Below are positions 27,106 through 38,402 of a stretch of DNA of 64,000 bases, one piece after another. The notes beneath the pieces were generated by a model that saw nothing but the letters and a program-made list of their open reading frames with translations, was not told the DNA's origin and did no database searches. How positions within the stretch are numbered: the stretch's first letter is position 1; every line of letters starts with the position of its first letter. The stretch is from Proteromonas lacertae (Eukaryota > Sar > Bigyra > Opalinata > Proteromonadidae): assembly GCA_002245135.1 (NCBI GenBank), contig NGBS01000583.1, positions 1-64,000 of the forward strand. The letters are read 5' to 3'. The position numbers were made by a program, and so were the translations under genes.

Positions 27106-29454
27106 TTATATTTTTATTGTTACAAAGCTTACTTTGTTTGCTTCTTCCATTTTCTTTTTTCTTTCTTTCTTTATTATAATTGTATGCGATTTAGTTGTAA
27201 TAATTGAAATAAAATGAGCAGCTATGACACATAATCCTGAAAAGACTGAAATGCTAATAGAAAAAGCTTTGCTTATTTTAGCTTTCAAAGCATAATTTAT
27301 AACAAGCGATGTATTTGTATTATCATCTCTTTCTATTATTAATTTGATTCCATTATTTGGAGATGTTGCACCAAGGTATATTTTAGACAGAAGGTCATCA
27401 ATACATGAGTAATTTCCAACAATATCATTTGTTTTATCTGTGCTTAGTAAACAGCTTCTAGGATATTTAAATAAAACTAATAAATCTTTTGATTGATAGG
27501 ATAATTTATATGAATGATATTTATTATCAAAATCATTTATTTCAATTGATTCATTTTTAGTTTCATACAATTTTAGAGTAGTTTCTTTGTGATGGGATGT
27601 TCTATAATATATAAATATAATATATATATATATATATATATATAATACATAGTTAAATTATCTTTTATATTAATAATATCAATTTTTAAAGACTGAAAAT
27701 AGATTAAATTTTCATTAACGTAATATTTATATGTCAATGATTCTTCATCTTCTTTGTTAATAACTGTTTCATTATTTATATTACGAGTTGGATAATTAAA
27801 ATATTTGCGTTGTGGAGAGTAATAAATTAAATTGTCATAGTAGTTTTTTGGATATCCATCTACTTTTGTATTGTTTTCTACATAGTAATAGTTTCCATGT
27901 TTAGGAGGAGAAAATATAATTATTTTTGTATAATTGCTTTTTTGACACTCTAAATTAATTGTTAAGTTTTGGTTTTCATAAGTACTATTATTAACTAATC
28001 TACATGGTGAATAGCAAGATATCTATGATATTATAAATTATAGATATATGTATGTATATACAAAAAGGGTTATAGTATATGATGATGATATAACATTATT
28101 GGATACATCTTCTATGTAATAATTAATAAGGTCTTCATAGTACATTTCATTTTTTTGACATCTATTTTGATGCTTCATACTTCTGTATATTATATTGCCT
28201 ATGTCAGTAAAATTAAAATTGTCTATATCTTCTTTATCTTCTAATGTAATTTTTCCATATCTAGGTTTATTTTCAATAACAAATGTTACATTTTTCGATA
28301 AAGGGTGCAACTGTGGTCTAGGAAATTGTATCCTTTCATATTTTAAGTATTCTAATGATTGAGTAGAATTGACTGATATAGGTGGGTATATATGAGGTAA
28401 AACTGTAATATTAAATATATAAGATTCATAATTTCCATCATATTCTACATTTATTTTAAAATATGTTAATGGACTATGAAATAAGTATAATAATATATTA
28501 TTATATAAAATACTCTGATTCATTGAATGTATCTTTAGGAGGATTATATGACAACTTCAGATTTTCAATTGATATAATATGAGGAGAAACAACAACTGTA
28601 TTATTTATTTTAAAAGTTCCTATATTAGGTGGAATTAATTCTATTTTGAAATATTTTACAACATTATCAATCATTGGTTTAATATAGAATTCATCTGACC
28701 ATAAATAGTATATATTTATATCAATCTCCATGTTTTCTGATGTAATGATTGGATTATGTGAATAAAAAATGGGGAAACTTGGCTGAAATCCTATCTTATA
28801 ATTATTTTTAATATTTGTTTCAGATAATACTTCATTATATATTGAAAAATAATAATACACCATACTATTAGATGTAAAAAAGTCTATAATTGATGATGTG
28901 TTAAATAATTGCATTGATAAATCTATATTGCTCTCAAACACTAAATCTGAATTAACATATACTTTGACTGCATTATTTGAGATTATGATTATTTCATTAT
29001 TGTATTGAAGAAGAGTAAGATTCTTAAAAATAACACTGTCATATTTATTTAATTTTTCATTGAAATAAATCATTTTCTTCAATCTTAATGACAATAATGG
29101 AATATGATTATCTGAACTTATTTGAATTACACTGTTTGATGTATCAACACCTTTAAACCATAAAGAAAATGATAAACTATCCACAGGAAATTTTAAATGA
29201 CTTAACGATTGTGAAAATTTTGAATCATGGATTGTTTTTATTCCAATTTTTTCATCACCAATACATCTACTATTTGAATCATCATTTATAAGATCTCCTA
29301 GTTTTGAAACTGAATCAATTATCATTCCATTTGTGTCACAATTTACTTTTTCCATTCTATATTCTCCTAAAATGTTATCACAATATATTCCTGGTAAACA
29401 TTCACAAGAAATATTAATAAATGAAAATAAAAATAATGGCAAAAAAGCAAACAT
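27106..29454 (-). CDS. Secreted type I membrane protein, LamG-like N-terminus
   Basis: The start is the ATG at 29452-29454, followed by the signal peptide MFAFLPLFLFSFINIS and the mature start CECLPGIYCDN. Four exons are joined by short GTAT...TAG introns, for about 740 residues. The region around residues 70-220 (SLSFSLWFKGVDTSNSV, then ...VYVNSDLVFES and a YYFSIYNEVLSE end) looks like a laminin-G/concanavalin-like jelly roll. Downstream repeats with NKPRYGKITL and NIGTFKI resemble cadherin-like beta modules. Near the C-terminus a hydrophobic segment (ISISVFSGLCVIAAHFIS) is followed by a basic tail KKERKKKMEE, giving a type I topology. That segment also resembles the first helix of the class C receptor at 46805-58663, but no further helices follow. 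It is a cell-surface or adhesion protein of unknown ligand. Confidence 0.75.
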
Positions 29455-29571
29455 GTTTGACTTTTAATATGAAAGGTCTGTAAATATTTGACCAATTATA
29501 TTCTTTTAAATTATGGTTTACGAAAACGTTTAGTTCATTTTGGTGCACCAATTTATTTAAATATTATTAAA

Positions 29572-30886
29572 TTAAGGTTTCTTATTTAATCTTTCTTCAT
29601 TATACTTCTTCATTATCTCGTATATGTTTTTTCTTTTAACATCTAAATTCTTATTAATCAATTTTTTACTTTGATCCTTTAATAATCTTGTGGATGGATG
29701 GGTAATATTATAGATCATTCCTTTACTATTTTGATCAGAGATATTATTCTTTAAATCAATACATAATGTTGGTAAATTAGATAAATTAGATATATCTGCA
29801 AGATTTGTAATACAAGGTATTAATTTTAAATTATGTATAATCACTTCAATTATTCTATTAGTATCATTTCTCTCTAGTCTTTTCATTAAACTGTATAGAT
29901 TCTTTGTTTCAGATTTACAAAACTCATTATCATAATAAGGTGGTATATAACCATAAGGAAAGTTTATTAATATCTCATTTATTATATTATGAGTAACCCA
30001 GCACTCATATTCTTCACATTCTATAATATCATATCCAAGTAATAAATAACTTTCACCACTCTTTAATATTGTTATTACTAAATCATGATCATTTATTACA
30101 TGATTTCCTCTATAAATTTCATTTACATCATTCTTATAGAATTTGTTTTTTCTTGCTTTCTATATATATATAATAAAATTATTATTATTATACTTTTACT
30201 CTATTCTTTGATAATATTTTTCTTCCAAAACATTGTAATGTGATTATTGAAGCTATTTTTATTCGATCGCTTAATTCAGATCTTATTCGATATAAATAAT
30301 TCAATAATCTTTCACATATTACTTTATAAGACTCTATATGATGATTATGTTTATGTTGAAGATATCTTAATTTGAACCTTTGAACTTTTAATAACTTTAA
30401 AACTAGAACATTTCGTTTAAACCATTCTTTGGCTAAATATCGACGAATATATGATTGACAACTAACTATCTTGGAATAAAGTGTCAAATATTTTATTCTA
30501 TCACATAAAATATGATCCAATTTTTCATCTAGATTTTAATATGACATATAATATAAATATATACTAACAGATATAATTCTATTATTTTCTATTTTTATAT
30601 CTAAATGATATATTATATTGGCTTCAAATCTTAACATATCATATTCTGTTGGAGTTCCATTGATATAATCTTCATCCCAAAGCCATTCTCTAATTGGTTC
30701 GTTATTCTTTAAATCCATACCAAATACACGATAATAATCAGGAATAATATGAACAAAATCATGATAAATCGCATGATATATTTCATTAGATGATATAATA
30801 TATGGAGGTATATTACCATTTGTATTTGAATATATTCTGAAAGATTTATTAACACGATAGACATTATATTCTCTAATTATTATTAC

Positions 30887-30920
<34 letters not shown>

Positions 30921-32395
30921 TTTTCTCGCAATATTAGTTTTGGTTTACCATAAAAGTTTTGTATAAATGAATCATAAAATCGATCAAACAATGATTCCCC
31001 TCTTTTACTTAATTCTTTACATTTTATAAGATACTTTTCAGCTCTAATAATACTCGTTCTATCACCTTTTAATTGTAATAACATTGCCATTAATAAGTAA
31101 TTCTAATTCAGTATATATATGAATAATATTATATAATACATCTGGTCTCTTTGGATTTATTACTATTTGTGGGTATAAAAACATATTCTCTATATATTCG
31201 AATATTTCACTTTGTCTTTGCAAATAAGAACATAAACAATATATATTATTATAATTATAATCTTTGGGTTTATTCAAATTTCGACTATTATAAAGAGTTT
31301 GCTGTAACAATGTATAACCTATTATCAATTTACTATTATTGGGATATTTATCTAAATAGATTCTGTAATATTTATCACATAAATATCGGTTTTGAACAAC
31401 AAACTGTAGATAATAAATATAATTAACTACATTATTCTCATCATTACTATTTGATTTATATTTCATTCTTATATTCTTTATAAATTGATTTAAATTATTA
31501 CTATAGTAATTCACTTTATTCTTATTTATTCTGCATAGTTTCCTCTTTAATTTTCTACTTAAATATCCTCTTACTAATCTTTCTATTTCAGTGGCACATC
31601 TATATAAATGTCGATTCTTCATTTTTCGATATTCTCTTCTACATAAATAACCACGATAATATTTTTGGATCCTTAATACAAATCTTGAAAACATGCAATG
31701 TCGACTTGCATAACTACGATATACTGCTTGGATTTTTATTGCACATTCTGTTTGTTTTTCAAATAATAATCGTTGGAAGATTTTTCTACCTAAATAACCT
31801 CGAAATACTCGCTGTATATTTATTGCTAGTCTGTGATGTAATAAACCATTTAAACCCCATACATATCTTCGACTCACCTATTTACATGTATTTATTGTAT
31901 TATATAAATATAAATATTATACATGACCTCTATATAACGATTGGATCTTTAAAGCAGCATGATTACTCTCAGCTGAAGCTTTCCAACATCTACTTTTTAA
32001 TACACCATCTTCATTAAGACTTTCATCTAACTGTAATCCTCTCTTTCTCAGCTGGTTAACGTGAGGAACTGCTAATTGCAAAGATAAAGGCAATTTCAAT
32101 GGTCTATATTACATAAACATATTTCACTTATTATATATTTATATACGATTTGGATATATCCTTCATATGTGAGGTTGAAAGAAGATCATCTTGGTTATTA
32201 GATGCTTTAAATATTAATTTATATATTATTTTATACTTTCTAAACTAGCTTCAGAATATACTCTGGATAAACTAGAGTTGGCTTTAATATCACCTGAACT
32301 TTCATTTTTACAACCTGCTAATATAATTAATACATCATAAATATACACAATTCTGGTAGTTTAGTTTTGTTCTCTTTCTTAGTTCTTCGATTCAT
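29572..32395 (-). CDS. IQ-motif (calmodulin-binding) protein
   Basis: Reconstructed from the ATG at 32393-32395 through at least six short exons to the TAA at 29572-29574. The N-terminus (MNRRTKKENKTKLPEL, then a Ser/Asn-rich stretch, then LQLAVPHVNQLRKRGLQL) leads into tandem IQ motifs: AALKIQSLYRGHV, LAINIQRVFRGYLGRKI, CAIKIQAVYRSYASRH, FVLRIQKYYRGYLCRREY and ATEIERLVRGYLSRKL. A further basic helical segment (VSCQSYIRRYLAKEWF, LQCFGRKIL) lies C-terminal. IQ motifs bind calmodulin or myosin-light-chain-like EF-hand proteins, usually without calcium, which suggests a cytoskeletal or centrosomal scaffold. No motor or enzymatic domain is present. The first exon diverges from the pseudokinase-LRR gene across 312 bp. 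Confidence 0.8.
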
Positions 32396-32707
32396 AAAAA
32401 CAAAACGATAATATATAAATTTGGCTTGATCAAAATAGAATTTTAATAATCAAATTTTTTCATTCCCCTCATCATTAATTGTGCTTATTATAGGTGCAAA
32501 TTAAATTTCCGTACACATAGATTATATAAGAAGAGTGTTTTATTTTATAGTGTTGTTTGTATGTCATTAGTTGTATAGCCTTTTCATCTGATATTTAAAT
32601 ATAATTAATGATTGTAATGTGAAGAATAATAATGAAGGGAAAAAAATAATATCATGAATGAAAGAAAAGAAGAAAAATATTAAAGTGAAACGACTCAATT
32701 TTCAGAA
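32396..32707. promoter_or_regulatory. Divergent intergenic region between IQ and pseudokinase-LRR genes
   Basis: This 312-bp spacer serves two divergent starts. It carries AAAACGATAATAT beside the IQ gene (near 32400) and GAAACGACTCAA beside the kinase gene (near 32686), both containing the AAACGA/TCGTTT string shared by other promoters here. No gene is seen inside. The mirror is 8593-8904. Confidence 0.4.
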
Positions 32708-35634
32708 ATGTTTTTTCACGATTTAGATAAGTTATTGAAATATAAAATACCGAATTTGAAAGTATTTTGTTATGTTGTATATTCTAGATAAAGGATAGAG
32801 TAGAAAAGAATGGTAATGAAGTAGATTTGGTAATAGAAGAAAAGAAAGAAGTTAAAATGTTGAAAATCTTCAATATTGGAAGTATGAAAAAGAATAAGAC
32901 ATTAAAATTTATTGATAATTTTAACTTGTTATGTGATTTTTCTCTTCCATTCTTACTTCCCTCACTAATCCAACAAATCAGTGATAATATGATGATATAT
33001 GAGAGAAATTGTTATGAGAGAGATTTAGAAGAGGTGATTCAAATTGAAACTTTTTCAATCTGTGATGTTTATAGAGTGATAAATTCATTATTTGATATTT
33101 TGATGATTTGGAGTGAATGTGATGTAGTGATAAGTAATTTGAAGAGTTCAAATGTTGTAGTTGATATGAATAACAACATAAAGTTATGTGATTTATGTTT
33201 AAACGCATTGAGAAAAGTTGAAGATATAAGAATATATGATATGTGCTTCAAAAGCCCTGAAGAACTGAATGGATATGAATGTAATGAGAGAAGTGTAATT
33301 TGGTCAATTGGTTGTATATTATCTGAGATAATAAACAAGAAATTACCATTTAATGAAGATGATAATATGATTAAAACAATGAATAACATAATGAGATGTA
33401 AATACAGTTTTAAAAGAAAAAGTAACAAGAAAATGAAAGAGATGATAGAAAGAATGTTGAAAGTGAAGAGTAAAGATAGATTGAGTTTAAAAGAATTAAA
33501 AATGATATGAGTGAAATATTGAGAGATGAAGAATATTTGATGATGTGTAATGAAAGAAAAGAAACAACACTTCCATGTGAATATTCTAATTCAACAAAAC
33601 TAAGATTTGGTATTTATTATCATTTACATTTATTTAGATGATATTCATATCCTAATTCAACTACAATCGTTTTTTGGATCATTATTTTCACAATTATCAA
33701 ATCTTGCATTTCATTTCGTTGAACCAATTGTAAAATTCATTCAATTTATGAAAGGTATGTGTTATTATTTGTATTTATGCTATTATGAAATAGTTAATCC
33801 AATTGGTCCAAAAGGCTTCAAATTATTACTTCCATATTTATGTTTATTAATCAATAAAAATAATGAATTGAATTTAAGAGGAATGAGATTGAATGATGAA
33901 TCAATGATGTTATTATCAGAAGAATTATATAAATATCCAAATCTTGAGAAAATAGATATTACTCAAAATAATAATATTCATTCAAAAGGGTTAAAAGGTT
34001 TATTCTTGAAATTTCCTATTTCAAAAATCAAATTTAATTTTAATGAAAGTAAAGAATTACTGATTGATAAAGATATTCCAGAATTAGTAAAATATATCCA
34101 GTTCTTTAATCTGAGTGATTTAGATATTGATGATGATATTTTCAAATCATTCATTTCTTTAAGATTGAATGAGTTAAAAGAAATAGAAAAGTTAGATTTG
34201 TGTAGTATAATTAGATATTTTTCTATTCTTTAGATAATAAACTAACATATAAAAGCATAGAAATATTCATCAACAATTTATCTTCATTTCCTAAACTTGA
34301 TCATCTTGAATTATATGGAAATGAAATAGGAGATAAAGGAATGAAATTATTATCTCCTCATTTACATTTATTATTAGATAATTACTATTATGGAATTAAT
34401 TGTTAAAGTATTGTTGTTAAGATATTATATGTTATAGAAATGGGATTATCTTCAATTGGATTGAAATATACATTAGATGGTTTAAAGAATATTCGTAATG
34501 GATATATTAGAAATAATTAGAACTATTATTATCAAAGTACTGAGTTTAAACTCGATGTAAGTGATAATAATATACATGCAAATGGAATGGAATATTTAAA
34601 GATTTTTTTAGAGGATTATAGTAAAATTGAAATAGTTTTAGATATTCATAGTATATATTATATTATGTATTTGTTTAATAGATAATCCAATTGGAAATAA
34701 GGGTATATAAAAATTAGTAGAAAATTTAAATATATTGATGGAGGATAATTATTATAAAGATATTAATTTGAGTAATACTTTAATATTTGATGAAAGCGTA
34801 CAGCTGTTAATCAATAATATGTGGAGAATTAGAGAATGTAACACAATAAATCTAAAAGGAAATATTATCAGTTTTAATATCTTAAAATCAATTTGTTCTA
34901 AATCATTAGAAAATATAGATTATCCATTTATTGAGATGAGATATTCTAAATGGAGTAATAAAGAATTGTATTATTATTTGAATTATTGTATTAGAAAGAA
35001 AAGAAAGCATTTAATAATATCAAGTATATAATACAAATGTGTTATGAAATAGATTTAAATATCAATGATTCTCATATTTCATTAATAAAAAATATTGAAT
35101 ATTATCGTCTTGATTTATCCAATAATAGAATAACTTCAAAAGGATTAAAAGAATTAACAAATTGTTTACCAAAATATGCAAACTATATAGCAATATATAA
35201 TAATGCAATTGGAGATGAAGGGGTGGAAATAATTTGTAACAATTTAGATAAATTCATAGAGAAAAAGCCAAATTATGATATAGGATCGTTAAATCTTTCA
35301 AGTATTATACAGTAATTCTATTATTTGAATAGATATTGGAATGAGTGAAAAGGGATTGACAATATTAATAGAAAGATTAAAAGGCTATAAACAGTTAAAA
35401 AGGATTGATATATCAGGAAATGTATTAGATGAAAAAGAACTAAGAATAATGAAAGAAAATCAAGAAGTATTTGATTGTTTAGATGAATTGTCATTAACAG
35501 TAAAAGACAATATAGATAAATCAGAATTAAAATCATTCTTAGAAACATTCTTATCAATTGAAAGAATGAAAATTGAAGGAATATTGGAAGAAGAAAAGAA
35601 AGAATTATTTAAAGAATTTTGGGATATTAAATAA
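32708..35634 (+). CDS. Pseudokinase with C-terminal leucine-rich repeats
   Basis: The start is the ATG at 32708 (MFFHDLDKLLKYKIPNLK), and a 26-bp intron joins it to IKDRVEKNGNEVDLVIEEK. A protein-kinase-like fold follows: VISNLKSSNVVVD replaces the catalytic HRDLKxxN loop, so the catalytic Asp is gone. CDLCL replaces DFG, SPEE stands for APE, and VIWSIGCILSEII plus a C-lobe ending are clear. No glycine-rich loop is seen. It is thus a pseudokinase. After two more short introns come ribonuclease-inhibitor-type LRRs, for example NPIGPKGFKLLLPYL, LEKIDITQNNNIHSKGLKGL, YRLDLSNNRITSKGLKEL and NAIGDEGVEIICNNL. A missing A near 33498-33502 breaks the frame at the kinase/LRR joint in this arm only; the left copy is open there. 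A scaffold or signalling-receptor role is inferred. Confidence 0.8.
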
Positions 35635-35990
35635 ATACTAACCTCATATCATAAGATTATATATTACATTATAATTTGTTTTTAAAAATCAAAGGGTTAA
35701 GATAATCTTGAGTTTGGCAAAGGATATAGCTTTATGTTTTGATTATTTCTCTTTTCTCTTCTTTAGTATTTTGATATTTTTTGTATAATTATAATATACA
35801 TACTATAAATGATCATTTTATAGATAAATTGTAAAATTTAAGGTAATGACCATTTTATAAGATGTATATATATGATATGGAACATAGTTTAAGTGAGATT
35901 GATCAATCTTGAAAGATTATTATTATATTTTCTAAGTTTTGTTTATTGATGTAAATAAATCATGAAAAATAATAACAACAATGAATTAAA
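35635..35990. other. Convergent 3' intergenic region
   Basis: 356 bp between the 3' ends of the LRR gene and the histone-doublet gene. It is AT-rich, with an imperfect inverted pair around TAAATGATCATTTATAG (35806-35825) that could fold. No gene is seen. The mirror is 5308-5663. Confidence 0.4.
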
Positions 35991-38310
35991 TTATTCGATA
36001 TTAACTACATCTTCTTCCGTTTTAACTTATTCTTCTTTTCCTTCTTTTTTCTCATATTCTTCTTTCACCATTTCTGCTTGTTTAGTCTCATTCAACACTA
36101 ACATAATAATATATATATATTATACTTTTATGTTGTTTATCTATAGCAAAAGCAACATAATACTTTTGGTAATTTTCATTTACTTTTTTCAAATTATTGA
36201 TGGTTTGATTATTAAGTTTAGAAATATTTCTAATAATTTCATCCATTTCTTTTGGTTCTACATCAAGATCAGTCTTATCATCTGGTGATTGAAGTAATTT
36301 GATAATTTGAATGTTGATATTGTTGAAATATGATAATAATACTTCCAATTGTTCTGATGTAGGTTTTGCTATATCATTAAACTATACACATTAATATCAT
36401 AAATATATGTAATACTCTCTTTTGATAAAGTTCTTTCTGTTTCTCTGTCGATTCTTCATGATAATATCTTCCATTATGTACAAACTGAGGTTTTTGATTT
36501 GTCTTTTTCTAATATCAATAATATAATAATGAACAATACTACTACTGTTTCTTTATTATCATCAGTAAAATCATCATCATCGTCTTCTTCTTCAAATTCA
36601 TCATTATGATCATCTACATCTTCTTCGTCTGGAATATCATCTCTTCTTTTATACTTCTCAACAATTGCTATTTAAACAATACATAAACAATATTTTATAC
36701 GGTATTGAAATAGATACTGACTAATATCATCTTTATTATCTTTACTATATAATAAGAAAAAGATTAAAAAGAATATTTTATACTCAGAATATAATATATA
36801 TCCTCTTTGTGCATCTCTTTTTCTCTTATCCTCAAACCATTTCTTATTTACTAAATAGATTGTACTTTCTACATCTAATCCAATCTCTAATAACAATAAC
36901 AACAATTGTAAAATGATTATATATACGTTCTGGTGTAGAAGTATAACTAACAGGCAGAGTGTTATATAACAAAATATAATCACTTTTAAGTGTCTTTAAA
37001 TCACTAAATTATAGAATAATCTAAGCTATAATATACTCTTCAACATCTTTCTTATTAACATAATCTTTTACTTTTAACAAACCCATTTCTCTATATACTT
37101 AATTATAATATAATAAATACATAAACAAAGATCTAACACAATCAGCTAAAGAATTGTTTCTCTTACAATTGTAAATATACTTCTTTTTGACATTTATTCC
37201 ATCAAATACACCTATCTGAAATTCAATATCCTCTTCATCTTCGCCTTCAAGTTTATAATACTTCAATATATTATAGTAATTGTTATTTATAATTTCAAAT
37301 ATTTTTTCTGGTAATAATCTATTCATTATATTTAACACAATATCATCTGTAATTACATAGTTAATAAACTGCACTAATCTTCTCATTAATAAATCTAACA
37401 ATTCTTTACACAAATTCCATATAAAATTATTAGTATCAGTGCTTAATGAATATCCAGGATTAATTTTATTCAATATTTTCAGTATTTGACCAGTAGATAA
37501 GAATTCTTTTATTAGTGAAATACTCTCATTATTATTATCACTGTTTGTCCTTCTTTTTGACTGATATACTTTGAATAAATCAACATCTTCATCACTATAC
37601 AGTTTTATTCTTTTTAACAAGTCAATTGTATTATGATCTAACAGTTTAATGCTTATATTTCTTAATAAAGGATTACTTGCCATTAGTTTTTGTAATTCAC
37701 CATTTGATCTTATAGAAACTTGAACATATTTCAATGATATTTTGTTTTCTTTTTCTTCTATTATTTTCTTTTCATCTCTTATTCTGATTGGAGTATAGTC
37801 TTTTTTCATCATATCATTTTTCAGCGATATTTTAACATCTTTTAAACTTGATATTGTTGCTTCAAATAATTCACTTACTATTGATTCTAGATAAACTGCT
37901 ATTACTATTCCTGATTCATAACTAATGTGAAACTCTTTACCATATTTTTTTACTTCCTCATGTTTGGAAATTGACTTAAGAACAGATCCAACATTCAATG
38001 TCAATCTTTGTTCAAGATTTAGTAATTGCTTCACTTGTATCTCTCTTCTAGAATGTATATCACTTCCTTTTTCGTCTCTAGTGTCACTTTCTTTTTTTGC
38101 CATTCTTCTTTCTTCTTCTTCGACCTTTTTAAGCACTTTATCGTAATACTAACATTGAAATTACTTATTAATATGTATATATACTCTTGGATCAGATATA
38201 TCTGGCTTTGAATTCTCTTGCGAATGATGATGATGATTACGATGATGATGATGTCTATGGTTTTGTAGTTGAACATTATCGTGAGAAGTAGGAGCAACTT
38301 TATCACTCAT
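35991..38310 (-). CDS. Histone H2A-H2B fusion (doublet) protein with acidic C-terminal extension
   Basis: The start is the ATG at 38308-38310. Exon 1 gives a His-rich tail (residues 18-29, HRHHHHRNHHHH), and a 36-bp intron follows. Residues about 87-215 align with H2A: LTLNVGSVLKSISK to [32 protein letters not shown] to the alpha-2 helix [40 protein letters not shown] to the alpha-3/C region [20 protein letters not shown], and NPLLRNISIKLL to the docking strand GGVLPNIQAVLL. About 35 extra residues lie in loop 2. Residues about 255-345 align with H2B: QILKILNKINPGYSLS to YKVLKQVHPDTGIS, VITDDIVLNIMNRLLP to TITSREIQTAVRLLLP, ending NILKYY. A further 300 or so residues follow, containing IPDEEDVDD and EEDDDDDFTDD. 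A G-to-T change makes a stop at about 36027-36029, removing the last 13 residues; the left copy reads on to 35991's partner. Chromatin binding is inferred, since the acidic tail also suggests a chaperone role. Confidence 0.8.
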
Positions 38311-38402
38311 ATTGGCTTTAAATAATTAAAAATTAAAAATTAAAAAAACCGTCAAGCCAAATAAAAAATTCAAAATAGATTTTAATAATTGAGTATAAAA
38401 AA

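Noticed and set aside
31151-31426. ORFs antisense to the IQ-motif gene (also 9874-10149, 31685-32017, 9283-9615)
   Set aside because: The IQ motifs on the opposite strand are unmistakable; these frames are low-complexity shadows.
35991-38310. The histone-doublet gene as a giant-virus insertion
   Set aside because: It has many host-style mini-introns, host base composition and cellular neighbours. The H2A-then-H2B order also differs from the H2B-H2A order I recall for Marseillevirus doublets.
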